Virus record (IMG/VR): IMGVR_UViG_3300032325_000636
Coordinates: 1-45,254 of that record
From: a virus
Length of the DNA: 45,254 bases
Direction: 5' to 3' (one strand)
Shown in pieces: positions 33,435 through 40,577 of the stretch (position 1 is the first letter of the stretch; the number at the start of each line of letters is the position of its first letter). The notes below the pieces were generated by a model. It was not told the origin of the DNA and searched no databases. It saw only the letters and a program-made list of their open reading frames with translations. A program made the position numbers and the translations under genes.

Positions 33435-34091
33435 TTACTTGAAGTTTTTGCGAAGGTTGCGGGCGGCTTCTTGGGAATCTTTATCCCAACGAATCGTAAC
33501 CATTACCGTTTGACGATCAACGATCTCGGCATCTTTGATATATGCGCCTCGGATTTTGCCCTCAGCATTGTTGCGAATGCTTTCGGTCAGTGTGCGTACC
33601 GTTTCGTTGGAATTTTCTCGGACTGCGGTGTTGCTGCCTTTAGCAACTTCATCATCCGATAGCGAAACCACATCATCCGATTTGATTTTGCTGGTGATTT
33701 GGTCTTTGGCTTTTTCCACATTCTTGGTAACAGTTTGCATCACGTTGGTGCTACTCACACCTTCATTGATGAAGTGGATAAGTTTAGCTTTGGCTTGCAT
33801 TTCAGCAGCAACGAATGCTCGCTCACGCATGACTTCCGAGTTACTAAAACTGTTAGCATATGCGGTAACTTCGATAGCTTTAATGTCACTTTTGACGCAA
33901 GTGGCTTCAGAAAACCCAGTGCCCCACCAGCAACTCCACTCCAATTTAATGCCTTGCCGCTTGAAAGAAGTAGCAAGCTTTTGGGCATTGATTGCGGTAA
34001 CGGGACCGGTTTCTACTTCATAAGAGGGTTTGGTTGAGGAACACCCTGCTAGGACTAGTGCTAGGGTCAGTGCAGCGACTTTGAATTTCAT
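33435..34091 (-). CDS. Lipoprotein, 218 aa
   Basis: Signal peptide with lipobox LAGC (Cys17), so the protein is lipidated and envelope-bound. The mature part has a SCWWGTGFSEATCV segment with two Cys, a helical middle (RERAFVAAEMQAKAKLIHFI) and a last domain (GAYIKDAEIVDRQTVMVTIR) like LPP20-type lipoproteins. It is the first gene of a two-gene unit with the FlgT-like gene and has a sigma70-type promoter. A role in superinfection exclusion or envelope remodelling is possible but not shown. Confidence 0.7.
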   Translation of the reverse strand: MKFKVAALTLALVLAGCSSTKPSYEVETGPVTAINAQKLATSFKRQGIKLEWSCWWGTGFSEATCVKSDIKAIEVTAYANSFSNSEVMRERAFVAAEMQAKAKLIHFINEGVSSTNVMQTVTKNVEKAKDQITSKIKSDDVVSLSDDEVAKGSNTAVRENSNETVRTLTESIRNNAEGKIRGAYIKDAEIVDRQTVMVTIRWDKDSQEAARNLRKNFK

Positions 34092-34122
34092 AGAAACTCC
34101 ATTTAATTAAGTTAGAACAGCT

Positions 34123-34151
34123 ATTCTACACTAAATGGGATTAATTGTCAA
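34123..34151 (-). promoter_or_regulatory. Sigma70-type promoter
   Basis: Perfect TTGACA, 17-bp spacer and TAGAAT. It overlaps the end of the upstream membrane-protein gene; the leader ends with GGAG. Confidence 0.7.
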
Positions 34152-35670
34152 GTTTTTTTAGATATTGGGCAATCTCTTCTTTTTCGATTTCGGACAGTAA
34201 TTCTATGTCGTATTCGCCCTTTTCTATCTTTTCTACCAAATGTTTGATGTATTCAGCGTTATGCAGGTAAGTATCTGATTGATGTTTCTTTACTTCTATC
34301 CAATTATTACCATCGAATTTGTAAACACGATTGGGCAATATATCTACTCTTACAAAGGTAGCTCCCTTTTTAGCTACTTCAGGAAATTTAGTACCAAAGC
34401 CCTCACCCATTATTTCAGTAGATTCAGGCTTACGCATGAAAAATTCAGGCTTGAGATTTTTTAGTACATCTAAATGCATAGTCTTACCATTATAATGTAC
34501 ATACCCGCCCGCAAGTTCTATGTAAGGTTTTTCTTCTACTGGTTCTTCTTGTGTTACACCTTCAGTGATGACTTCTACAATTGGTTCTGTTTTGGGTACT
34601 GAATTTATTGTGATGTCATCCGAAACGCGAATATCATCGGAAGCTAAGATAGTGGGTTCGGTAGATAATTTGGGTTCTTCGACTATGGGAGGATTTGGTA
34701 CATGTAAAGCGCCTGTAGGGAACCATTTCCATGGCTGGTTGAGATAAGCATGTTTGGATAAGTCGAATTCTTCTTCAGGTTCTATGATTTTGGGTTCTTC
34801 TACTGGTTCATCCAATGCTACAATTTCTTCTGGTGTGAATTCTCTGATAGCAATATCATTTGGTGTGGCAATGGACATAGCATTAATATCATCTTCTCTT
34901 TCTTTTTCCCATTTTCTACTGCCATTGGCTGCAATAACTAGTGTTAGAGCCAGTGGATCAAATACTAATACAATCAGAATAATTACCCAACGAACTGCTT
35001 TTTCTAGGGTAGCTTGGTCAGTATCATCCCCATATACTAGTGCTGCTATATATTTTATTGGTCCTACTTCTGCTTCTACTTTTCTTAGTTCACTGGCAAT
35101 CGGTGCTCGTTCTTCATTTAGTTTGGATATTTCTTTTTGTGCGTCTGCGATTTCTTTTTGTAATTTATTTCTTTCACCACTTTGTTGTCTACGAATGACA
35201 ACTGCTCGTTCTGCACCTTGTTCACTGGCACTTCGACCTAGACGTTGATCTACTTGTGCATTCATTTGTGCTAGGGCTTGTCTGGCTACTTCAATATTTT
35301 CTCGCTGAATTTTAATCTTTTCATCTAACAAAGATACTTTAGCAGCAACGTCACCAGCTGGGATGCCTTGATCAATGTGTGCTTTGCTTAAAAATCCATA
35401 TATTCCCATACTAGTTAAAAATGCCAGTGCAACTACTGCTGTTGACAAATAGAATTTAATCTTAAGTGATACTCGATCCCAATGCCTATGTAGCCATACA
35501 GTAGTGATAACTTTGGCAAATTCTAGGGCACCGCCCATAATAATAATGGGTATTACAGCCGCAGCAAATATCGCAGTAAGACCACTGATACTATACCAAG
35601 CAGCTATAGTACTAAGAGTCAATGCGGTTAATAGTGTAATGTTAGATAGGGTTATGAATTTTATACGCAT
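34141..35670 (-). CDS. Multi-pass membrane protein with coiled coil, 509 aa
   Basis: Four hydrophobic helices: two near the N-terminus (ITLLTALTLSTIAAWYSI and IFAAAVIPIIIMGGALEF), a third near 70-95, and a fourth (WVIILIVLVFDPLALTLVIA) at about 230. Between the third and fourth is a long coiled coil (RNKLQKEIADAQKEISKLNE). The C-terminal 250 residues are soluble and acidic. Similar membrane proteins are, to my knowledge, found in large T4-like phages without a known role. The octamer lies 4 nt before the ATG. Confidence 0.7.
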   Translation of the reverse strand: MRIKFITLSNITLLTALTLSTIAAWYSISGLTAIFAAAVIPIIIMGGALEFAKVITTVWLHRHWDRVSLKIKFYLSTAVVALAFLTSMGIYGFLSKAHIDQGIPAGDVAAKVSLLDEKIKIQRENIEVARQALAQMNAQVDQRLGRSASEQGAERAVVIRRQQSGERNKLQKEIADAQKEISKLNEERAPIASELRKVEAEVGPIKYIAALVYGDDTDQATLEKAVRWVIILIVLVFDPLALTLVIAANGSRKWEKEREDDINAMSIATPNDIAIREFTPEEIVALDEPVEEPKIIEPEEEFDLSKHAYLNQPWKWFPTGALHVPNPPIVEEPKLSTEPTILASDDIRVSDDITINSVPKTEPIVEVITEGVTQEEPVEEKPYIELAGGYVHYNGKTMHLDVLKNLKPEFFMRKPESTEIMGEGFGTKFPEVAKKGATFVRVDILPNRVYKFDGNNWIEVKKHQSDTYLHNAEYIKHLVEKIEKGEYDIELLSEIEKEEIAQYLKKLDN

Positions 35671-35674
35671 CTTA

Positions 35675-35682
35675 TATTTATT
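35675..35682 (-). promoter_or_regulatory. Octamer AATAAATA directly upstream of ATG
   Basis: Four nt (TAAG) separate the octamer from the ATG of the membrane-protein gene, and no ribosome binding site is seen. Confidence 0.5.
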
Positions 35683-35707
35683 CTAGGACTGTGGCTGCTA
35701 AATGTAA

Positions 35708-35896
35708 CTATTTAAATAAGTGCCCGTATGTTACGAGGAACTCGGAATATTCCATAACATATCTTACTGGTATTCCAGGTCCAATCTTAGTCATATAAGT
35801 TACCCAATACTTACCCTCATCACGGAGTTTAATTTGGGTAACCGTTATAGACTTACCATCTTCAAACACATAGGACTTTCCAACTACGTCCTTCAT
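35708..35896 (-). CDS. Small conserved-looking protein, 62 aa
   Basis: Beta-rich: GKSYVFEDGKSITVTQIKLR, then YWVTYMTKIGPGIPVRYVME, ending VTYGHLFK. It looks like a small barrel domain. The ATG overlaps the stop of the large acidic gene (ATGA). No function recognised. Confidence 0.6.
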   Translation of the reverse strand: MKDVVGKSYVFEDGKSITVTQIKLRDEGKYWVTYMTKIGPGIPVRYVMEYSEFLVTYGHLFK

Positions 35897-37014
35897 TGTT
35901 CGTTATGATAGATATTAAACTCACTCCACTGACCACGCCAATTGTCACGATCACTGTCCATACCCTCATCTTCAAGTTCCTGATCATCATAACTGATACT
36001 GTTAACGCAGCTTGCACCATTGATGTCCCAAGTAGTATATTTTAGCTTGCGTGGATCGAATTCTTGATCACCAGTTACAATAGTACTTTTAAAGCAGCTA
36101 CCCTTACCACCTTGAGTCCACATTACAAAATAGCCTTTGCCCAAATAGTCAGGATAAAGTTCCTCTACTTCTTCACTGGCTTCCCAAGCTCCCTGTGTTT
36201 CACCATGTGCACCATTGACAAAGCCCGATAAGTCACCGTTAAAAATTTCTTCACCTGCTTCATTTTCAATAGTCATTACCATATCTTCATCAAATCCCCA
36301 AAATGATGTCACATTATTATATTCATAATAAGGGTGTTCAAATCTGGCTGCTTCGGGAGTTTCATTCTCATCGTAATCATAATCTTCGTTCATAGCATAA
36401 CTAAGATTATCTTCCATTTCTTCCTGAATCCAATAATCATACTGTTCTTTGGTAATAGTTCCTACACCAATTTCACGAGTACGGCCCCAAATACGAATAA
36501 TATATTCACCAGGTGGGTAGTTGGGTAGTAGTTCTTCCTTAGATTTAGTAGATTCTACTGGTTCTTCGTAGGCGGTTTCTCCATCAGCGGTTTCTTCGAT
36601 GGCTTGGGCAAAATCGAAGGGCCATGCTGCAAGTTTAGGGGTACTGTGTACTACCTCTGCTTGTTCTGTACGGTCTCCTTCATCATCCTCGGAATCTTCT
36701 TCGTCATCAAAATCTTCTGGATTACCAAATGGATACTCTTCTTCTTTTTCTACAACCTCATATGTAACTTCATATCCACCTTTGCGATCAGTCCATAGAT
36801 CATCTTCATCCAACCAATCCCAATCTAGGCCTACATCATAAGCATCATTGATAACTTCATCGATATTAACTTCACCAGACGCGATACCTTTTAACATTTC
36901 TGCGACTCCGATTTCGTCTAAGTTTGGGTAAATCTCGCCGATAATCTCTTCGTCAAATTCAATACCAAAACGTCGCTCAAGTTGATGCCATTCACTTTTT
37001 ACAATAAATACCAT
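35893..37014 (-). CDS. Acidic protein of unknown function, 373 aa
   Basis: A strongly acidic protein with a run of Asp/Glu around 95-115 (DFDDEEDSEDDEGD). The N-terminal part is helical (WHQLERRFGIEFDEEIIGEI). Later parts hold GEYIIRIWGRTREIGVGTIT and GYFVMWTQGGKGSCFKSTIV, a Trp-rich beta-type domain. The overall charge suggests interaction with basic partners or DNA mimicry, which is only a guess. AAAGGAA precedes the ATG. Confidence 0.6.
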   Translation of the reverse strand: MVFIVKSEWHQLERRFGIEFDEEIIGEIYPNLDEIGVAEMLKGIASGEVNIDEVINDAYDVGLDWDWLDEDDLWTDRKGGYEVTYEVVEKEEEYPFGNPEDFDDEEDSEDDEGDRTEQAEVVHSTPKLAAWPFDFAQAIEETADGETAYEEPVESTKSKEELLPNYPPGEYIIRIWGRTREIGVGTITKEQYDYWIQEEMEDNLSYAMNEDYDYDENETPEAARFEHPYYEYNNVTSFWGFDEDMVMTIENEAGEEIFNGDLSGFVNGAHGETQGAWEASEEVEELYPDYLGKGYFVMWTQGGKGSCFKSTIVTGDQEFDPRKLKYTTWDINGASCVNSISYDDQELEDEGMDSDRDNWRGQWSEFNIYHNEQ

Positions 37015-37087
37015 TTTAAATTCCTTTAGAGTTAGTAACGATTAATGTGAGTATAACAAAAATAAAGTGTATTTGAAAGCATTATGG

Positions 37088-37345
37088 TTAACCATGTTTT
37101 AGTGTGTACCAAGTCACTGTTGCGTCATCAAGCTTTACTCTAAAAAAATCATTATCACCTGATATGCTAGGCAATTTCATTTCATTACTCAAAAAATCAT
37201 ACAACAACTGTAAGTTACTTTCTCTGTTGTGATCTGCAATTTTTATCTCTCGCTCTTTAAAATAAGGCAGCATCTTTTGATCAAGAATATCTGCAAGCCA
37301 CCAACGCACCCATTTAGGGTCCGAACCTAAGGGATCAATCCACAT
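37088..37345 (-). CDS. Small-array gene 15 (last), 85 aa
   Basis: The most downstream gene of a fifteen-gene array. It starts MWIDPLGSDPKWVRWWLADI and ends DDATVTWYTLKHG. It lacks the Leu-Arg-Trp tail of the others, and no gene follows closely. The AGGTGG of the upstream gene serves as its ribosome binding site. No known function. Confidence 0.6.
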   Translation of the reverse strand: MWIDPLGSDPKWVRWWLADILDQKMLPYFKEREIKIADHNRESNLQLLYDFLSNEMKLPSISGDNDFFRVKLDDATVTWYTLKHG

Positions 37346-37346
37346 T

Positions 37347-37583
37347 TTATAACCACCTCAATATAAACATAGTTTTGTATTTCTCTTCCCAAAAATCTAA
37401 GAAATAATAATGTTCGTAATATTGATTATTTTCATCAAGATCCCAAAAGCTTCGGCAAACGAATCCTAGTTGACGCCGTTGAACATATGAGATAGCAATA
37501 CTAGGTCCATACTGTTCTATCAGCTTGGGGCGTATATTGTGTAGCCATTCTTTGGCAGTTAGTTTGATAGGAGATATAGTCAT
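37347..37583 (-). CDS. Small-array gene 14, 78 aa
   Basis: Starts MTISPIKLTAKEWLHNIRPK and ends KYKTMFILRWL. The terminal TTG AGG TGG codons (Leu-Arg-Trp) form the ribosome binding site for gene 15. Its own start lacks this feature, because gene 13 ends Leu-Ile-Trp (TTG ATA TGG). Start taken at the ATG that overlaps the preceding TGA. Confidence 0.6.
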   Translation of the reverse strand: MTISPIKLTAKEWLHNIRPKLIEQYGPSIAISYVQRRQLGFVCRSFWDLDENNQYYEHYYFLDFWEEKYKTMFILRWL

Positions 37584-37771
37584 AGCCATATCAATGAAAA
37601 CATAATAGCATCTTTTTCATGCCTAAACTCGATACATAATTTATTACCCTGCATGCCAGCTTTCCAGTTACCGTCTACTGGACCAAATTTATTTTTCAAC
37701 CACTTGTTCATTTCAGTAGTTTCGGGATTCATATCCCACCATACATGATTGGTAGTTATACGATATTTCAT
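37580..37771 (-). CDS. Small-array gene 13, 63 aa
   Basis: Starts MKYRITTNHVWWDMNPETTE and ends IEFRHEKDAIMFSLIWL. The acidic-Asp-Ala-x-x-F pattern of the family is clear, but Arg of the tail is Ile and the embedded AGGTGG is lost. ATG overlaps the preceding TGA. In-frame GTG six nt upstream lies inside the preceding gene's ribosome-site codons. Confidence 0.65.
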   Translation of the reverse strand: MKYRITTNHVWWDMNPETTEMNKWLKNKFGPVDGNWKAGMQGNKLCIEFRHEKDAIMFSLIWL

Positions 37772-37950
37772 TGCCACCTCAACATAAAAAATGGTAAATA
37801 CTCTTCACGGATATACATACTGTAATCATCCTGATAATACCATATTTTATCATAGCCATGGCCATCTAGTCCAAATGTTCTATCAAACCATGGTATCACT
37901 TCATGCCAAAATTCCAGAGACCAGTCTTTAGTGATAATTTCTACCATCAT
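37768..37950 (-). CDS. Small-array gene 12, 60 aa
   Basis: Starts MMVEIITKDWSLEFWHEVIP and ends REEYLPFFMLRWQ. It carries the Trp-rich N-terminal half and C-terminal F-x-L-R-W motif of the array. AGG TGG in its last codons precedes the next ATG by five nt less than a usual spacer, with ATGA overlap. Confidence 0.65.
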   Translation of the reverse strand: MMVEIITKDWSLEFWHEVIPWFDRTFGLDGHGYDKIWYYQDDYSMYIREEYLPFFMLRWQ

Positions 37951-38153
37951 GTCCACCTCAATAGAAACATCAAATAAGCTTGCTCACTGGAAAATGATAC
38001 TTCATAGTATGAAGATCCAAAGCGTCCTTTATCCCTTAAGTTACTTACATTAATATCAAAATCTTTTTCTAAAGACTTAGTTTCGCTTAACTTAACCAAA
38101 ACATTATAAAGAGCCGGGGTGCTTGTGCGTGATACTTTAATCGTGTACCTCAT
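37947..38153 (-). CDS. Small-array gene 11, 68 aa
   Basis: Starts MRYTIKVSRTSTPALYNVLV and ends VSFSSEQAYLMFLLRWT. Less Trp-rich in the middle than its neighbours, but the acidic residue plus F-L-L-R-W tail is intact. Start is the ATG overlapping the preceding TGA after AGGTGG. Confidence 0.65.
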   Translation of the reverse strand: MRYTIKVSRTSTPALYNVLVKLSETKSLEKDFDINVSNLRDKGRFGSSYYEVSFSSEQAYLMFLLRWT

Positions 38154-38440
38154 GACCACCTCAATATCCAAAGAAACACATCAGGCTTATGTGAGAATCC
38201 CCACCATTCTTCCTCTGCATTACTACTATAACACAATATTCTACCTCGGCAATTTCTTAGTACCCATTGATGATATTCTTTAAAATTTTCATGGTTTCGT
38301 AACTCATTGACTACTACATTTACAAACCAACGAGATTTACCATACCGATCTTCTAAAGACCAAAGTGGGCTATCCCATTTAGCTATTTTGGGATCTATTT
38401 TTTCCCAATACTCTCTAAATTGTTTTCTACTAATAATCAT
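38150..38440 (-). CDS. Small-array gene 10, 96 aa
   Basis: Starts MIISRKQFREYWEKIDPKIA and ends HKPDVFLWILRWS. It contains EEEWWGFS in place of the usual strand before the tail. Its own start follows TAA directly and has no AGGTGG, because gene 9 ends Ile-Leu-Trp-Ser without that codon pair. It may be read by reinitiation or weakly. Confidence 0.65.
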   Translation of the reverse strand: MIISRKQFREYWEKIDPKIAKWDSPLWSLEDRYGKSRWFVNVVVNELRNHENFKEYHQWVLRNCRGRILCYSSNAEEEWWGFSHKPDVFLWILRWS

Positions 38441-38821
38441 TTAGGACCAAAGTATCGTTGCCAGTGTAGCATATTTTTCACGACCTTTACGGATTTTTAT
38501 AGTTAGCGTATTTTCAGTTACATCGTTTCCTGTAAAGCCCCAGTTCCAATCCCAACTTTGTTTGCCTACATTTTCTTCTAACCACGGGCGGTAATGATCA
38601 TTTGGATCCGCTGAGGAATAAGGTAAGTAGGCTGAACCGGTTCGATCATAGTATCGTGGATCTCGAACTCCAATAATTGTTCCGGTGGGCCAGGCTACCT
38701 TGATTACAGTGCCGGGCATAAACCTCCACCATAGCTTATCTATAAATTTCAAGCCACTGGGTATACAATGTGAATATTTGCCTTTCCAAAAGAATAAACC
38801 TCTTACTTGCTGCTTGATCAT
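38441..38821 (-). CDS. Small-array gene 9, 126 aa
   Basis: The largest gene of the array, starting MIKQQVRGLFFWKGKYSHCI. It has an extra basic N-terminal half (FIDKLWWRFMPGTVIKVAWP) and ends KYATLATILWS. The tail is diverged and does not encode AGGTGG. Start chosen at the ATG overlapping the preceding TGA. Confidence 0.6.
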   Translation of the reverse strand: MIKQQVRGLFFWKGKYSHCIPSGLKFIDKLWWRFMPGTVIKVAWPTGTIIGVRDPRYYDRTGSAYLPYSSADPNDHYRPWLEENVGKQSWDWNWGFTGNDVTENTLTIKIRKGREKYATLATILWS

Positions 38822-39042
38822 AGCCACCTCATTGTGAACCACATCTTGCTCGATTCTGTTTTAAACCTAAATTGTTCGCGGATATATTCCCAATCATCTT
38901 TGCCCAATACAGAGTCACACCAGCTACTAAGTTGATACCAATCTCCCTTATTATCATACCATTCAGTAGTGCGGGGATAATCAACAGTGTATGGAAATGT
39001 CTTGTTAAGGTGTTTAATATATGAATTAGTTGTTTGACCCAT
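38818..39042 (-). CDS. Small-array gene 8, 74 aa
   Basis: Starts MGQTTNSYIKHLNKTFPYTV and ends FRFKTESSKMWFTMRWL. The tail codons ATG AGG TGG CTA TGA give both Met-Arg-Trp-Leu and the ribosome site plus overlapping ATG of gene 9. Start is TAATG-overlapped with the preceding stop. Confidence 0.65.
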   Translation of the reverse strand: MGQTTNSYIKHLNKTFPYTVDYPRTTEWYDNKGDWYQLSSWCDSVLGKDDWEYIREQFRFKTESSKMWFTMRWL

Positions 39043-39236
39043 TAACTCCACCTCAAAATAAAATGAACCACATCACATTCATTATGAAACCAAGCACAGT
39101 GTGGCAACAAAGAACACTGTATACGATTTTCTCTTAGCCATTCTTGTACTTCAATTAGTGGAGTTTTATTACTGTCTGGAATCGATACTCTATATCTATA
39201 ATCAGTAACCGTATCACCAAAATCATGTACTTTCAT
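39042..39236 (-). CDS. Small-array gene 7, 64 aa
   Basis: Starts MKVHDFGDTVTDYRYRVSIP and ends WFHNECDVVHFILRWS. A good example of the family layout: N-terminal strand, a Trp/Leu helix (LIEVQEWLRENRIQ), a second strand, then the tail. Start after AGGTGG at the ATGA overlap. Confidence 0.7.
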   Translation of the reverse strand: MKVHDFGDTVTDYRYRVSIPDSNKTPLIEVQEWLRENRIQCSLLPHCAWFHNECDVVHFILRWS

Positions 39237-39400
39237 AGCCACCTCAATGCGAATAATACAGCATCTTTCTCATCACTAAAATAATAAACAATACCGTAGT
39301 CAGGTCCAACTAAGTGCGTAATATAACTTGGACAATTTTCTTCAGCCCACTCCAATGCTTTATCAACGCAATCGTGATCCCAAGGTAAGGTAACTGTCAT
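39233..39400 (-). CDS. Small-array gene 6, 55 aa
   Basis: Starts MTVTLPWDHDCVDKALEWAE and ends YYFSDEKDAVLFALRWL. Near the minimal form of the family. The longer upstream frame is only the previous gene's tail read in another frame, so the ATG after AGGTGGGCATA is the start. Confidence 0.7.
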   Translation of the reverse strand: MTVTLPWDHDCVDKALEWAEENCPSYITHLVGPDYGIVYYFSDEKDAVLFALRWL

Positions 39401-39648
39401 TATGCCCACCTCAATACAAACATAGTCCATTGTTCGTCGGTAAATTCATATGTTACAAAAGAATTATGTCTATGCATTTTTGTCATTCCAAAATATTTTG
39501 GAACTACATCAAATAACCCTTCATATCCACGCCTATCAAAAAGGTCTCTCATATCTTTAGGTTGATATTCTGCGATAACCATATCCACCATTCTCCACTG
39601 CTTATACTCTAGTGTTCCCCTTGGGTGATTGGCACTCAAAATCTTCAT
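39400..39648 (-). CDS. Small-array gene 5, 82 aa
   Basis: Starts MKILSANHPRGTLEYKQWRM and ends YEFTDEQWTMFVLRWA. It is the closest paralogue of gene 2 (shared MKILSAN, GYEGLFDVVPKYFGMT and YEFTDEQWTMFVL), separated from it by two other genes. This marks a recent duplication within the array. Confidence 0.75.
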   Translation of the reverse strand: MKILSANHPRGTLEYKQWRMVDMVIAEYQPKDMRDLFDRRGYEGLFDVVPKYFGMTKMHRHNSFVTYEFTDEQWTMFVLRWA

Positions 39649-39887
39649 GACCACCTCAATACAAATGCTGTATGATATTTTGGGTCATCCCATCGTAGAT
39701 ACTCACCCTGTGTGCGTGTTCTTATAAACTTGCCATGTGGTTCTAGTTGTTGGTTTATGCAACTATCCAGATCACGATAAGTATGATAGCCACCAATATT
39801 TATTAAATCAGCTTGGCAATACCTTATAAAGTTGAACCAATAATTAGGCCAGTACCCAGAAAGAGAAACACGATATTTTTCAGTCAC
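39645..39887 (-). CDS. Small-array gene 4, 80 aa, GTG start
   Basis: Begins at GTG, overlapping the TAG of the preceding gene (TAGTG), after AGGTGG. Product starts with TEKYRVSLSGYWPNYWFNFI after the initiator and ends DPKYHTAFVLRWS. The upstream ATG frame lies in the previous gene and is rejected. Confidence 0.6.
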   Translation of the reverse strand: MTEKYRVSLSGYWPNYWFNFIRYCQADLINIGGYHTYRDLDSCINQQLEPHGKFIRTRTQGEYLRWDDPKYHTAFVLRWS

Positions 39888-40069
39888 TATGACCACCTCA
39901 GCAAATATAAAGTATAAACATCTTCGTTCATCCAAAGATTTTCTAATCCGTAATCATACTCTTCACCCCACTGAACATGGATAGGTCCGAAGTTAGTTTC
40001 AAGCCACTGTCTAACATCACGCTTACGTTCCCAGTCCCATCGCTCAATAGCGAGTCTATATTGGTTCAT
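39887..40069 (-). CDS. Small-array gene 3, 60 aa
   Basis: Starts MNQYRLAIERWDWERKRDVR and ends MNEDVYTLYLLRWS. It contains VRQWLETNFGPIHVQWGEEY, the common helix-Gly-strand centre of the family. Its ribosome site is the variant AAGTGG encoded by Leu-Lys-Trp of gene 2. Confidence 0.65.
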   Translation of the reverse strand: MNQYRLAIERWDWERKRDVRQWLETNFGPIHVQWGEEYDYGLENLWMNEDVYTLYLLRWS

Positions 40070-40320
40070 GTCCACTTCAATACAAACATAGTCCATTGTT
40101 CATCGGTAAATTCATATGTTACAAAAAAGCTAATTGGATCTCTATACATTCTTGTCATTCCAAAATATTTTGGAACTACATCAAATAAGCCTTCATAGCC
40201 GGAATTGTAGTCTATGCCTGGATAATCTGCCGGCAGATTGTCTCTAATAACTATATGCACCAGTCTCCACTGTTTAAGCTCTACTGTTCCTTTTTGGCAA
40301 TTGGCACTCAAAATCTTCAT
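40066..40320 (-). CDS. Small-array gene 2, 84 aa
   Basis: Starts MKILSANCQKGTVELKQWRL and ends YEFTDEQWTMFVLKWT. Paralogue of gene 5 with strong identity in its second half. The Arg of the tail is Lys (AAG), which changes the embedded ribosome site to AAGTGG. Confidence 0.75.
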   Translation of the reverse strand: MKILSANCQKGTVELKQWRLVHIVIRDNLPADYPGIDYNSGYEGLFDVVPKYFGMTRMYRDPISFFVTYEFTDEQWTMFVLKWT

Positions 40321-40577
40321 GACCACCTCAATACAAATATTGTAGCATCACTGTCTTTTTCAAACTCAAAAAAATCATAACCAGGTGCCACACCCAATGT
40401 AGTTCTTAAAAGTGTTTCAAATTCGTCCGTAACTATAATAGCACCTTGTTCTTTCAGCCATACTCTGTATTCTTTTGCCCAAGCACGATCATCATTGGGT
40501 AGTGTAGGTACAATATTTTTGGCAAAGAATATTTGCGTTTTGTAATAAATCTCATTAGTGGATATGCGTATAGTCAT
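40317..40577 (-). CDS. Small-array gene 1 (first), 86 aa
   Basis: First gene of the array in transcription order. Starts MTIRISTNEIYYKTQIFFAK, carries WAKEYRVWLKEQGAIIV and ends FEKDSDATIFVLRWS. Its ATG overlaps the TGA of the DNA ligase gene, so the whole array appears to be co-transcribed with the ligase. Function unknown for the whole family. Confidence 0.7.
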   Translation of the reverse strand: MTIRISTNEIYYKTQIFFAKNIVPTLPNDDRAWAKEYRVWLKEQGAIIVTDEFETLLRTTLGVAPGYDFFEFEKDSDATIFVLRWS

